This document shows positions 26,351-35,594 of a stretch of DNA of 64,000 nt, one piece after another. This stretch comes from JAJRXR01 sp041402005 (GTDB lineage Bacteria > Planctomycetota > Phycisphaerae > Phycisphaerales > UBA1924), in assembly GCA_041402005.1 (NCBI GenBank), contig JAWKTB010000002.1:62001-126000 (forward strand). Direction: 5' to 3'. Position 1 is the stretch's first letter. Each line of letters starts with the position of its first letter. The notes beneath the pieces are model-generated. The model searched no databases. It had not been told where the DNA came from and worked only from the letters and a program-made list of their open reading frames with translations. The translations under genes and the position numbers were made by a program.

Positions 26351-28180
26351 ATGTGTGGCATCGTCGCGTATATCGGCTCCAAGCCCGCCAAGCCCCTCCT
26401 CCTCGAAGGCCTCAAACGACTCGAATACCGCGGGTACGACTCGGCCGGCATGGTCGTCCTCAACGGCCAGCTCCAGATCGCCAAGGCCGTCGGACGCGTC
26501 GCCAACCTTGAGGCCAAGCTCGACAAGCTCAAGTCCGGCTTCGAGGGCACGCTGGGCCTGGCCCACACCCGCTGGGCGACCCACGGCGGCGTCACCGAGG
26601 TCAACGCACACCCCCACCGCGACGACAAGTCCGGCATCGCCCTCGTCCACAACGGCATCATCGAGAACTACGCCGCCCTCAAGAAGCTCCTCACCGAGCG
26701 CGGGCACGCCTTCCACACCGAGACCGACACCGAGGTCCTCGCGGTCTTGATCGGCGAGCTGTACGAGGGCGACCTCGAGGCCGCGGTCCAGGCCGCCCTG
26801 CGTGAGGTCACCGGCGCCTACGCCATCGCCGTCGTCTGCGAGCAGGAGCCCGACGTCCTCGTCTGTGCGCGCAAGGGCTCGCCCCTCATGGTCGGCGTCG
26901 GCTCGGGCGAGTGCGTCGTCGCCTCCGACCCCTCCGCGATCGTCGCGCACACCAACGAGGCCTTCGCCCTCGAGGACTACAACGTCGCCCGGATCACCCG
27001 CGAGGGCTTCCGCACCTCGACCATCGACAACAAGCCCGTCACTCCCAAGATGATGCAGCTCGAGCTCGACCTCGAGCAGGCCGAGCTCGGAACCTACGAG
27101 CACTACATGCTCAAGGAGATCTTCGAGCAGCCCACGTCCCTGCGCACGACGATGCGTGGTCGCGTGGACCTGACCGAGGGCAAAATCATCCTCGGCGGGC
27201 TCATGGACTGCGCGAAAGAGCTCGTCAAGACCAAGCGGTTCGTCCTGCTGGCCCAGGGCACCGCCCTGCACGCCGCCATGATCGGCGAGTACCTGCTCGA
27301 AGACCTCGCCAAGGTCCCCGCCGAGTGCGAGTACGCGAGCGAGTTCCGCTACCGCAACCCGATCATCGAGGACCGCACCGCCGTCATCGCCGTCAGCCAG
27401 TCGGGCGAGACGATCGACACGCTCTCGGCCCTGCACGAGGCGAAGGACCGGGGCGCCCTGGCCCTCGGCGTGATCAACGTCGTCGGGTCTTCCATCGCGC
27501 GTGAGACCGACGCGGGCGTGTACCTGCGCGTCGGCCCGGAGATCGGCGTCGCCTCGACCAAGGCCTTCACGGGCCAGGTCGCGGTGCTGACGCTGATCTC
27601 GCTCTTCCTGGCTCGGCGTCGGTTCATGTCCGCCGACCGCGCCCGCGAGCTGCTCGACGCGCTCAACCGGATCCCCCAGGCGATCGAGACGGCGCTCGAG
27701 TCCAACGACCTCGTCCGGCGCGTCACCGAGAAGTACGTCGAGCGGGAGAACTGGCTCTTCCTCGGGCGCGGGTACAACTATCCCACGGCGATGGAGGGAG
27801 CGCTGAAGCTGAAGGAGATCAGCTACATCCACGCCGAGGGCATGCCCGCGGCGGAGATGAAGCACGGGCCCATCGCCCTGATCGACGACGGCATGCCCGC
27901 CGTCTTCATCGCCAACAAGGGCCCCCAGTACGAGAAGGTCGTCAACAACATCGAGGAGGTCCGGGCCCGTGGCGGGCACGTGATCGCCGTCGCGACCGAG
28001 GGCGACGAGCACATCAAGAGCATCGCCGAGGACGTGCTGTACGTCCCCGAGGTCCCCGACTGCCTGAGCCCGATGGTGACGGTCGTCCCCCTGCAGCTCA
28101 TGGCCTACCACGCCGCGGTCCTGCGCGGGCACGACGTCGACAAGCCCCGCAACCTCGCCAAGAGCGTCACCGTCGAGTAA
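26351..28180 (+). CDS. glmS: glutamine--fructose-6-phosphate aminotransferase (isomerizing)
   Basis: The 609-residue enzyme makes glucosamine-6-phosphate, the entry to peptidoglycan and lipid A precursors. The N-terminal nucleophile is Cys2 in MCGIVAYIG, and the glutaminase domain has EYRGYDSAG and HTRWATHG. The two SIS domains follow (SQSGETIDTLSAL; GRGYNYPTAMEGALKLKE), and the protein ends in AKSVTVE. No glmS ribozyme is visible in the 200-nt leader; that element is known mainly from Gram-positive bacteria. A hairpin follows the stop by 4 nt. Confidence 0.97.
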   Translation: MCGIVAYIGSKPAKPLLLEGLKRLEYRGYDSAGMVVLNGQLQIAKAVGRVANLEAKLDKLKSGFEGTLGLAHTRWATHGGVTEVNAHPHRDDKSGIALVHNGIIENYAALKKLLTERGHAFHTETDTEVLAVLIGELYEGDLEAAVQAALREVTGAYAIAVVCEQEPDVLVCARKGSPLMVGVGSGECVVASDPSAIVAHTNEAFALEDYNVARITREGFRTSTIDNKPVTPKMMQLELDLEQAELGTYEHYMLKEIFEQPTSLRTTMRGRVDLTEGKIILGGLMDCAKELVKTKRFVLLAQGTALHAAMIGEYLLEDLAKVPAECEYASEFRYRNPIIEDRTAVIAVSQSGETIDTLSALHEAKDRGALALGVINVVGSSIARETDAGVYLRVGPEIGVASTKAFTGQVAVLTLISLFLARRRFMSADRARELLDALNRIPQAIETALESNDLVRRVTEKYVERENWLFLGRGYNYPTAMEGALKLKEISYIHAEGMPAAEMKHGPIALIDDGMPAVFIANKGPQYEKVVNNIEEVRARGGHVIAVATEGDEHIKSIAEDVLYVPEVPDCLSPMVTVVPLQLMAYHAAVLRGHDVDKPRNLAKSVTVE

Positions 28181-28184
28181 GTCC

Positions 28185-28209
28185 CCTCCCCCGCTTCCAG
28201 CGGGGGAGG
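28185..28209 (+). terminator. hairpin after glmS
   Basis: An 11-bp perfect stem (28185-28195 with 28199-28209) closes a TCC loop, 4 nt after the glmS stop. It is probably the glmS terminator, though it has no T-run. It forms the left part of a composite repeat tract that continues to 28283. Confidence 0.65.
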
Positions 28210-28243
28210 TGTCGAGCGCAGCGAGACGGAGGGGGTCCTCCCT

Positions 28244-28283
28244 CCCTCTCCCCCCTGGGGAGAGGGCCGGGGTGAGGGGCTCC
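28244..28283. repeat. dispersed CCCTCTCCC / GGGTGAGGGG repeat, copy 2
   Basis: This 40-bp tract runs from CCCTCTCCCCCCTGGGGAGA to GTGAGGGGCTCC. It is the inverted counterpart of the tract at 3176-3214, which shares both ends. It lies in the 280-nt gap between glmS and the GNAT gene. The remainder of that gap (28284-28460) is C-rich and shows no gene. Confidence 0.78.
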
Positions 28284-28460
28284 GTTTTCTTTTCTCACTT
28301 CCACCCCTCGCGCTCATCATCCCCACCCACCGCCCAACACCGATCCACCCCGACATCCACGTCCGAGAACCCACCGACCCCCGCGATCCCCCCCGATTCT
28401 GGCCCCCAGATCCCCCGACGCCCGATCCGCCCCGCTTGCCCTCGCTCGGGAGGTGGACGC

Positions 28461-29102
28461 GTGTTCCTCAAGGCCCTGCGATCTCGGCGTGCCCTTACGC
28501 TGCGCCACTCGCTGCGTGAGCTGGCGCCCTTGGCCCCCATCGAGGTCGTCAGCCCGACCGAGCTCCGCACCGCGAGGATGACCCTCCGCCCCTTGCGTCC
28601 CGCGGACCGGGGCGAGTACCTGCGGGTCGTCCGGGCCAGCCGTGCGCACCTGACCGCCTGGATCCCCCTCAATGATCCGGGCGAGTCCGACGACGCGTTC
28701 TTCGATCGCCAGCTCGCCGCCGCCCTCGACGGCGACAAGACCGGCGCCTGCTGGCGACGCGTCGGCGTCCTGGACGACGCCTCGATCGTCGGCGCCTTTC
28801 ACCTCAACGCCATCTCGAGGGGTCTCAACTGGTGGGCCGACGCGACCTGGTGGATCGCCGCGGCATGGACCCGCCATGGCCTGGCGACCGAGGGTGTCGG
28901 CGCGATGCTCGGGTACGCGATGTCCGACCCGCCTCGGGGCCTGGGCCTGCGTTGCATCCACGCCGGTGTCGATCCCCGAAACGCGCCCAGTCGTCGCCTC
29001 GTCGAGAAGCTCGGCTTCACGCACGACCCGAGTCAGGCCTCGCACCTGAAGGTCGGCGACGCCTGGCGCCACCACGAGTTCTACGTCAAAAGCGCCGCGT
29101 GA
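28461..29102 (+). CDS. GNAT-family N-acetyltransferase (RimJ/RimL-like)
   Basis: A GTG at 28461 with GGGAGG about 7 nt upstream gives 213 residues. The body has the RimJ-like order: LRTARMTLRPLRPADRGEYL, then a strand with GAFHLNAI, the acetyl-CoA loop region HGLATEGVGAML, and the C-terminal NAPSRRLVEKLGF motif. It should acetylate a protein N-terminus or a small amine. The upstream extension of the open frame covers repeat DNA and Pro-rich nonsense, so it is not included. It converges with the TolC-like gene, with a 3-nt gap. Confidence 0.87.
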   Translation: MFLKALRSRRALTLRHSLRELAPLAPIEVVSPTELRTARMTLRPLRPADRGEYLRVVRASRAHLTAWIPLNDPGESDDAFFDRQLAAALDGDKTGACWRRVGVLDDASIVGAFHLNAISRGLNWWADATWWIAAAWTRHGLATEGVGAMLGYAMSDPPRGLGLRCIHAGVDPRNAPSRRLVEKLGFTHDPSQASHLKVGDAWRHHEFYVKSAA

Positions 29103-29105
29103 GAG

Positions 29106-30932
29106 TCAGGGTTGCGCCGCGCCGGGCGCTTCCTCCGGGACGACCTCGTCCGCGTTCTCGCCCTCGTCCTGCGCCGGTGCGAGCATCCCTGGGGGCGCCG
29201 CCAGCGTCCCGTCCTCGCCCACGCGCAGCTGCCCCGTCGAGAGCAGGTAGTCGAGCACCGCGTTGCGCAGGTCCGTCACCGCCTGGTCCCGCGCGTTCTC
29301 GGCGTCCAGCAGGTCGTTGCGCCGGTCCACGATCGACTGCGGGTCCGAGTCCTCGCGGATCAGCAGCTCCTCGAGGCCCAGCTCGTTGATGTGCACCTGC
29401 TCCTCGGCGAGCCGCAGCTGGAACCTCGCCAGGTCGATGTTCCGCACCGCCTGACGCGCGTCGATGATCACGTTGTCGCGGAACTCGTCGTACGACCGCT
29501 GCGCCCGCTCGAGCGAGATGATCGACTGGCGAAGATTCAGCCTCTCGATCCGCCTGTCCAGGGGCAGGGAGAACGTTGCGCCAACCGAGTAGCTCAGTTC
29601 GTCCGGGTCGATCCCCGCGCCCCCAGTCGCGTCGTCGGGATCGGTCGGGATCGAGACGCTTGCGCCCAGGTCGAGGTCGGGCAGCAGCGCGTTGCGCGCG
29701 TTGGCGATGCCGCGCCGCGAGTCGTCCAGCTCGTCTCGTCTGTTCTGCAGGTCCAGCCTGAAGTTCAGCGCCGCCAGGGCCGCCTCCGCCAGCGTCGTCT
29801 CCGGCTCGAGCAGGTTCGGGATCTCGTCGTCGATCTCGATCGGCGTCGAGATCGGCAGGCCCAATCGCAGCTTGAACCGATCGAGCGCGAGGATGTAGTT
29901 CTCCCGCAGGTTCGCCAGCGTCTGCCTCGCCTGGCTCAGGCGGCTGGCGGTGATCTGCTGCTGGAAGGCGCGCAGACGCCCGGCCTTGACCTTTGCCTCC
30001 GTCGCGTCGTTGTCGCGGCTCAGGCCCTCGATCTGGCGGAGCTGGTTCTCGATCCGCGCCCGCGACTGGAGCAGGTTGAAGTAATCGCGCGCGATCGAGA
30101 CCAGCAGCTCGCGCCGGAACCGCTCGAAGTCACGGGCCGCGTAGATCAGGTCGCGCTCCGCCTGAATCCGGTCCTCACGCGCCGCCAGCCCCGCGCCCCG
30201 AAGCAGCGGGATGCTCCCACTCAGCACCAGTTCCGACGACTGCATGTACCCGCCGGTCGCCTGGTTGCGGAGCTGGTCGGCGGCGCTGACGATCCACTTC
30301 GCCTCGACCTCGCCGCCGTAGGGCAGACGCTGGGTCAGTCGCAGCGTGTTGATCACATCCAGCGCGTGCTCGAAGCGTCCGTTATCGCCCGCGCCCGAGA
30401 GCGTCACGCTCGTGTCGTTGAACAGGCGCGGGCCCCAGAGGTGGCGCTCGATGAGCAGGCGGATCGCCGCGAGGATGTAGTCTTCTTCCGCCAAACGGTG
30501 CTCGCGTCCCGAGCTCTGCGCCAGGCGGAACGCGTCCTCGAGCAGGATCAGCCGGGCGTCGTGCGCCCCCTCTCCCGAACCCAGGGACTCGTCGGCGTAC
30601 TTCTCGAGCCGCTCGGCGACGTCACGATCCGCCGCCGCCGCGTTGAAGGGCAGCTCCTCCGCCCCGGGATTGTCCGTCTCCAGCTCGGTGCTCGCCTGCC
30701 CGTTGCGGCGTTGATCCGCGATCGATCGGGCCCGCGTCTCGGGCGCGATCGCCCCCCCGCCGAGCGACGCGGACCGATCGCGCAGGAGCTTGTCCGTCTT
30801 GGCGTCCACACGCGACAGGGGGTCGGCACATCCACCCAGAATCAGCGCGATCGTCGAGATCAGGAGGGCGCCCGCCCGGGGCCTGATCCTGCCCTGGGCG
30901 GCCTGTTTTGCTCTCCTGGGCGGTACACGCAT
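29106..30932 (-). CDS. TolC-family outer-membrane efflux lipoprotein
   Basis: The 608-residue protein begins with a basic leader, a hydrophobic stretch and a lipobox (ILGGC, Cys about 35), so it is probably lipid-anchored. The rest has two long alpha-helical halves typical of TolC, with ARDFERFRRELLVSIARDYFNLL in the first and SIISLERAQRSYDEFRDNVI in the second. It ends with an acidic, Pro/Ala-rich tail. It would form the outer-membrane duct of an efflux or type I secretion system. No inner-membrane pump or adaptor gene is next to it. The start at 30932 has only a weak ribosome binding site. Confidence 0.87.
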   Translation of the reverse strand: MRVPPRRAKQAAQGRIRPRAGALLISTIALILGGCADPLSRVDAKTDKLLRDRSASLGGGAIAPETRARSIADQRRNGQASTELETDNPGAEELPFNAAAADRDVAERLEKYADESLGSGEGAHDARLILLEDAFRLAQSSGREHRLAEEDYILAAIRLLIERHLWGPRLFNDTSVTLSGAGDNGRFEHALDVINTLRLTQRLPYGGEVEAKWIVSAADQLRNQATGGYMQSSELVLSGSIPLLRGAGLAAREDRIQAERDLIYAARDFERFRRELLVSIARDYFNLLQSRARIENQLRQIEGLSRDNDATEAKVKAGRLRAFQQQITASRLSQARQTLANLRENYILALDRFKLRLGLPISTPIEIDDEIPNLLEPETTLAEAALAALNFRLDLQNRRDELDDSRRGIANARNALLPDLDLGASVSIPTDPDDATGGAGIDPDELSYSVGATFSLPLDRRIERLNLRQSIISLERAQRSYDEFRDNVIIDARQAVRNIDLARFQLRLAEEQVHINELGLEELLIREDSDPQSIVDRRNDLLDAENARDQAVTDLRNAVLDYLLSTGQLRVGEDGTLAAPPGMLAPAQDEGENADEVVPEEAPGAAQP

Positions 30933-31100
30933 CGGGGGCGGACTGTACCGCCCTCGCCCTCCCATCGTTGCCGTTTTGGGGGAGGGGTCATACCCTCTTG
31001 ATCCCACTCCCGCGCCCGTCGGCGCGGCCCCTTGTTTCGGGGGGCGGAGACGACCGATCGGCCCCCCGGTCCGCGACGGGGCCCGCGAGCGCAAATCTCA

Positions 31101-33938
31101 ATGCCCACAGTGACTTACGACGGCCGGAGTTTCATGCTCGACGGCCGCCGCCTCTGGATTGTCTCCGCCTCCATCCACTTCCAGCGGGTTGAGCCCGAGG
31201 AGTGGGCGGACCGCATCCACGCGGCCCGACTGGCGGGATTCAACACGATTGAGACCCCGATCTTCTGGGCCGCCGTCGAGCCCAGGCCCGGCCAGTTCGA
31301 CTTCTCCGGGGGCAACGACGTCAAGAAGTTCGTCGAGGCCGTTGGCGCCGCCGGGATGCACTGCATCCTCCGCCCGGGCCCCTTCGTCGGCGCCGGCTGG
31401 GACCTCGGTGGCCTGCCCGCCTGGCTCCTCCAGATCCCGGAGATGCGCCTGCGGACCAACAACCAGCCCTTCCTCGAGGCGTGCAGCCGGTACATCTCCG
31501 CCCTGGCCGACCAGGTCCGCCCCCGTCAGGTCACCTCGACGGGCAAGGGGGGCGCGGTCCTGCTCATCCAGAACGAGTCGGCCTGGACCTGCGGCGACGA
31601 CGAGCTCGCCGGCCAGTACCTCGGCGAACTCTCCCGCTACCTGCGCGAGAGCGGCCTGACCGTCCCCAAGATCAACACCAACAACCTCTGGCAGGCCATA
31701 GGTGTCGAGGGCGAGATCGACGGCTGGGTCGGCGACTCCAACCTCCTGGCCACCCTCCGCCAACTCGCGATCGTCAGGCCCACCCAGCCGCGCGTCATCG
31801 TGGACTTCGGCGTCAAGTCGCGCCCCGTTTTCGGCGAGCCCGCGCCCACGCCCCCATCCCCCGCGATCGTGCAGCGCCGCCTCGCGGAGATCCTCGCCGG
31901 CGGCGGGCAGTTCAACTACGCCCCCTTCGCCTGCGGGCTGACCAAGGGCTTCTGGTCGGGCCAGCGCCCCGAGGGCGAGGGCGCCTTCTACGCCCCGGTG
32001 CAGGACATGGGCGCTCCGATCGACGCCGGGGGCGCCAAGAGCGAGCACTACAACCTCGTGCGCCGCCTGGCGACCTTCGCGACCCGCTTTGCCCGCGTCT
32101 TCGCCAATCTCGACCCGGAGCACCAGCCGATCATCCTCGACCCCGCGATCGCGCCGGGCGGCGTCGGACGCGGGGGAGAGACCGCGCACCTCGCGCCCAT
32201 CGTCTCGCACGCGCGGGGCGCGCAGGGCGACGTCGCGTTCATCTTCTCCGGCGCCGAGGACGCGGACCTCGCCAAGAAGCCGGCGCTCACCCGCTTCCGC
32301 CTCCTCCTGCCTGACGGCACGACGATGCCCGTCGACCTCGGGCGCCAGGGCGTCGCCTGGTGCCTCTTCGACGTCAACCTGAGTGCCCGCGCCACGCTCG
32401 ACTACTGCTCGCTCAACGCCTTCGGCGCCGTCGGCGACGTCTTCGTCTGCTTCGGCCCAGCCGGCGGGCTTGGCGCCGTCTCCATCAACGGGACTCCATT
32501 GGAGGTCGTCATCCCCAAGGGGCGCAAGCCCCTCGTCGAGGAGGTCGAGGGCGTCCACGTCGTCGTCTGCTCGGGCGACATGATCGACGAGACCTTCCTC
32601 GCCGACGACGCGGTCTACGTCGGCGTCGATGGCCTGAGCGCCACGGGCGAGCCGATCCCGGGCGACGGGCGCCCCTACACCCGCGTCGGCGCGGACGGGG
32701 CGACCTCCAACGTCGCCGCCCGCGAATACGCCAAGCCCAAGCTCCCAAAGTCCGGCAAGGTCGCGCTCGCGGGCGCCATGGTCGCCCCCGCGAAGGAGCA
32801 GGTCAGCGGATCCAGCCCGCGCTTCGCGGCGATCCCCGGCCCCGCCGACCTGGGCGTCCTCGGCGCCCCCTACGGGTACGGCTGGTACCGCCTCACCATC
32901 GCCAACAAGACCGCACGCAAGGTCACCATCGCCGCCCCACGCGCCGGCGACCGCCTCCACCTCACGCTCGACGGCGAGCACGTCGGCGTCCTGGGCGTCG
33001 GCCCGGGCGCGGCGCACACGCTCTCGCTCTCACTCAAGTCCGGCAAGCGGACCATCACCGTCCTCGCCGACAACATGGGACGCGCCAGCGCCGGCGTCGA
33101 CCTGGCCGCCCCCAAGGGCATCCCCGACCACCTCTGGGTGGTCGAGCCCTTCAAGGCGGGCAAGGCGAGCGTCGAGGACGGCGCCCCGATCGAGCCCCTG
33201 AAAAAGTTCTCCCCGCTCATGCGTGTCCGCGTGGGCGACGCGACCGCGCCGAGGCGCGTCACCTGGTCGTTCACGCACCGCAAGAAGGCGCCCCTCTTCG
33301 TTCGCATCCCCGCGCTGCCCGCAAGGTACGTCGTCGTCCTGAACGACGAGCCCATCCGCTTCGTCGAGGCGGGCACGCCGACCGAACTGGTGCTCGAGGA
33401 CGAGGCGACCAAGCGTGGCGGCAACACGCTCCAGCTCGCCCCGATGATCGAGGTCTTCGACCAGACCCGCGCGGGCGAGGAGGTCGAGGCTTTCGCGAAG
33501 GCCGCGGGCGACGCCGCCTTCTACGAGGGCGTCGAGATGCTCACCGACAAGGGCGAGTGGGCGTTCTGCAAGTGGGAGCCCCCGGCGAAGACCGCGTACA
33601 AGAAGGCCGGGCGCGAGCTCAAGGTCAGCGGCCCCACCTGGTGGCGAGCGAGCGTCGACGTCTCGCTCGACGCCGACATCCCGGTCGAACTCGACCTGAC
33701 CGGCATGACCAAGGGCATCGCGATGGTCAACGGGCAGACGCTGGGGCGGTACTTCGTGACCGCGCCGGGCGCTGGCAAGGTCGGGCCCGTCACCTCGATC
33801 CCGATCCCACGCCCCCTGCTCAAGGACAAGAACAACGAGGTGATCATCTTCGACGAGCACGGCGGGACGCCCTCGCGCTGCAAGATCGTGTACCTTGATG
33901 GCGCCCGCCCGGTCCGGGCGGCGCCCGTCATGGATTGA
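31101..33938 (+). CDS. GH35-like beta-galactosidase family protein
   Basis: The 945-residue protein has an N-terminal TIM-barrel like GH35 (FMLDGRRLWIVSASIHFQRV, TPIFWAAVEPRPGQFDFSG, LRPGPFVGAGWDLGGLPAWL). The acid/base Glu is E159 in LIQNES. At the position where GH35 enzymes have the nucleophile (usually TEFW or similar), the sequence reads VDFG (D235). The following GGGQFNYAPFACG corresponds to the usual GG-S-NxYMFHGG block. C-terminal beta-sandwich domains follow. There is no signal peptide. It may cleave beta-galactosides with unusual chemistry, or have lost activity. A small HD-domain gene follows by 23 nt. Confidence 0.85.
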   Translation: MPTVTYDGRSFMLDGRRLWIVSASIHFQRVEPEEWADRIHAARLAGFNTIETPIFWAAVEPRPGQFDFSGGNDVKKFVEAVGAAGMHCILRPGPFVGAGWDLGGLPAWLLQIPEMRLRTNNQPFLEACSRYISALADQVRPRQVTSTGKGGAVLLIQNESAWTCGDDELAGQYLGELSRYLRESGLTVPKINTNNLWQAIGVEGEIDGWVGDSNLLATLRQLAIVRPTQPRVIVDFGVKSRPVFGEPAPTPPSPAIVQRRLAEILAGGGQFNYAPFACGLTKGFWSGQRPEGEGAFYAPVQDMGAPIDAGGAKSEHYNLVRRLATFATRFARVFANLDPEHQPIILDPAIAPGGVGRGGETAHLAPIVSHARGAQGDVAFIFSGAEDADLAKKPALTRFRLLLPDGTTMPVDLGRQGVAWCLFDVNLSARATLDYCSLNAFGAVGDVFVCFGPAGGLGAVSINGTPLEVVIPKGRKPLVEEVEGVHVVVCSGDMIDETFLADDAVYVGVDGLSATGEPIPGDGRPYTRVGADGATSNVAAREYAKPKLPKSGKVALAGAMVAPAKEQVSGSSPRFAAIPGPADLGVLGAPYGYGWYRLTIANKTARKVTIAAPRAGDRLHLTLDGEHVGVLGVGPGAAHTLSLSLKSGKRTITVLADNMGRASAGVDLAAPKGIPDHLWVVEPFKAGKASVEDGAPIEPLKKFSPLMRVRVGDATAPRRVTWSFTHRKKAPLFVRIPALPARYVVVLNDEPIRFVEAGTPTELVLEDEATKRGGNTLQLAPMIEVFDQTRAGEEVEAFAKAAGDAAFYEGVEMLTDKGEWAFCKWEPPAKTAYKKAGRELKVSGPTWWRASVDVSLDADIPVELDLTGMTKGIAMVNGQTLGRYFVTAPGAGKVGPVTSIPIPRPLLKDKNNEVIIFDEHGGTPSRCKIVYLDGARPVRAAPVMD

Positions 33939-33961
33939 CGCGACAGCCGGGAGGGAGCCCC

Positions 33962-34501
33962 ATGCCGTCACACCTGTGGCAGTCCGCGGCGAGCTACGCC
34001 GCCTGGGCCCACCGTCACCAGTTCCGCAAGGACCGCACCACGCCCTACGTCGCGCACGTCTTCCGCGTCGCGATGACGGTCCGCGACGTCTTCGGGTGCG
34101 ACGACGAGGCCACCCTCGCCGCCGCCCTCCTCCACGACACGATCGAGGACACGCCCGTCGATTTCGACGACATCGACAAGCGGTTCGGGCGCGAGGTCGC
34201 CGAACTCGTCGCCGCCCTGACCAAGGACATGCGCCTGGTCGAGGCCGAGCGTGAGCCCGCCTACGACGAGCAGCTGAAGCGAGCGAGCTGGAAGGCCAAG
34301 CTCATCAAGCTCGCGGACACGTACGACAACCTGTCGGACCGCCTGGCCCAGGGCAAGAACGGCTCGACGCTCCGCAAGATGCGCGAGCGTTGCCAGCGCT
34401 CCATCGCGATCGCCGAGCCCGACCGGGACAACGAGTACATCGCCCGGGGCATCGAGTGCGTCCGGGGCCTCGTCGAGGCGAGCGGCTCGCTCAAGGTGTG
34501 A
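33962..34501 (+). CDS. HD-domain (p)ppGpp hydrolase-like protein (Mesh1/SpoT-HD type)
   Basis: The 179-residue protein is only an HD domain. The metal ligands are H32 (YVAHVFRVA), H58-D59 (LLHDTIEDT) and D119 (KLIKLADTYDNL), with E62-D63 in the position typical of RelA/SpoT and Mesh1 hydrolases. FGREVAELVAALTKD fits the same family. Such small enzymes remove the 3'-pyrophosphate of ppGpp or related nucleotides. There is no synthetase domain. GGGAGGG lies before the ATG. It probably shares a transcript with the GH35-like gene. Its last 11 nt overlap the end of the convergent PDZ gene. Confidence 0.85.
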   Translation: MPSHLWQSAASYAAWAHRHQFRKDRTTPYVAHVFRVAMTVRDVFGCDDEATLAAALLHDTIEDTPVDFDDIDKRFGREVAELVAALTKDMRLVEAEREPAYDEQLKRASWKAKLIKLADTYDNLSDRLAQGKNGSTLRKMRERCQRSIAIAEPDRDNEYIARGIECVRGLVEASGSLKV

Positions 34502-35525
34502 TCACGTCGTCGGCGAGCCCGAGGCGACGGTTCAGCTCCGCCAGCATCGCGTCGTACTTCTCCAGGCGCTTGCCCAGCTCGCTCGCGCCCGGGTCCCCCT
34601 CGGCCCGCGCCCGCTCGACCTCGCGCTCGAGCAGCGCCCGCCGACGCGAGAGCTCGCCGCGCCGTATCAGCCATGCGCTGGCGGATCCCGTCGCCCGAGC
34701 CGCCAACGCCACCCGGGCATCGGGCGCCTTGGCGTGCGCCACACCCCCGACGATCGAGGCCCGCTCGATGCCGCCGCCGCGCTGGTCCGCCGCCCCTGTC
34801 GGCAGCGACTCGGGCGGGTCAGCTCCCAGCTCCGCGCGGGTCCAGTCCTCGAGCGTCAGCCCGACGCCCAGCGCGCCGCTCAGCGCCCGCTCCGGCGCGC
34901 CGTCGCGATCGGCCCGCACGCGGTAGGCCGCCTCCAGAGTCCGTGGGTTGGCCGCCTGTCCCAGGTCGCTGAAGGCGCCCAGGGGGATCTCCAGGTCGAT
35001 CGTTTGCTCGTCCCGGATCACACGCAATGACATTATGTCCCCCGCGTCGTGGGAGAGAATCAACGCCCCGAGGTGCGCCGAGTTGTTCACGGGCACGCCC
35101 GCGGCCTCGACGATCTGATCCCCGGGTTCGATGATCCCCGCCGCGGGGAACCCATCCACCAGTTTCTGGATCCGCGCCCCGCCCGGGGCGCCGGGATCGA
35201 ACTGCACGCCCATGCCCGCGCGCGGCGTGCTCGCGAACCTCGCCAGCGCCACCTGGCGCACCCGCGCGTGCTGCTCCGGGCTCAGCCGCCCGGACCTCAG
35301 CAGCGCGTGCAACTGCCCGAGTGTCGGCGTACCGACGTCGATCAGGCGATCCTCGGCCTGCTCGCGCACCTCGTAGATCGGGTCGTCGAGGGGCGCCACC
35401 AACGCCAGCAGGTCGCGCATCGCCGCCCCGGGCGGTGGGGGGGTGGCGTCGTCCTGGGCGACCACGCCGGGCGTCAACACACCCAGGGCCAGCACGCCCA
35501 GGATCATCTTTCGACGGGGACTCAT
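34491..35525 (-). CDS. exported PDZ-domain protein
   Basis: The 344-residue protein has a signal peptide (about 1-23, GVLALGVLTPGVVAQ). A helical segment with charged repeats (PIYEVREQAEDRLIDVG) follows, then a PDZ domain (about 103-190) with GMGVQF, DGFPAAGIIEPGDQIVEAAG and VRDEQTIDLEIPL-like strands. The C-terminal part ends in a charged coiled-coil (RRALLEREVERARAEG). There is no protease domain, so it probably acts as a periplasmic adaptor or scaffold. It is the last gene of the leftward run that begins with tpiA. Confidence 0.86.
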   Translation of the reverse strand: MSPRRKMILGVLALGVLTPGVVAQDDATPPPPGAAMRDLLALVAPLDDPIYEVREQAEDRLIDVGTPTLGQLHALLRSGRLSPEQHARVRQVALARFASTPRAGMGVQFDPGAPGGARIQKLVDGFPAAGIIEPGDQIVEAAGVPVNNSAHLGALILSHDAGDIMSLRVIRDEQTIDLEIPLGAFSDLGQAANPRTLEAAYRVRADRDGAPERALSGALGVGLTLEDWTRAELGADPPESLPTGAADQRGGGIERASIVGGVAHAKAPDARVALAARATGSASAWLIRRGELSRRRALLEREVERARAEGDPGASELGKRLEKYDAMLAELNRRLGLADDVITP

Positions 35526-35594
35526 CCGCCCGGATTATCGCCCGTGGACGCGGGCGACTCCAGGATGAATCGTCCGCCAGACGCCCGATGCCCT

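Noticed and set aside
31098..33017. A 639-codon open frame opposite the GH35-like gene
   Set aside because: Composition is typical of an antisense shadow, with no recognisable domain or ribosome binding site.
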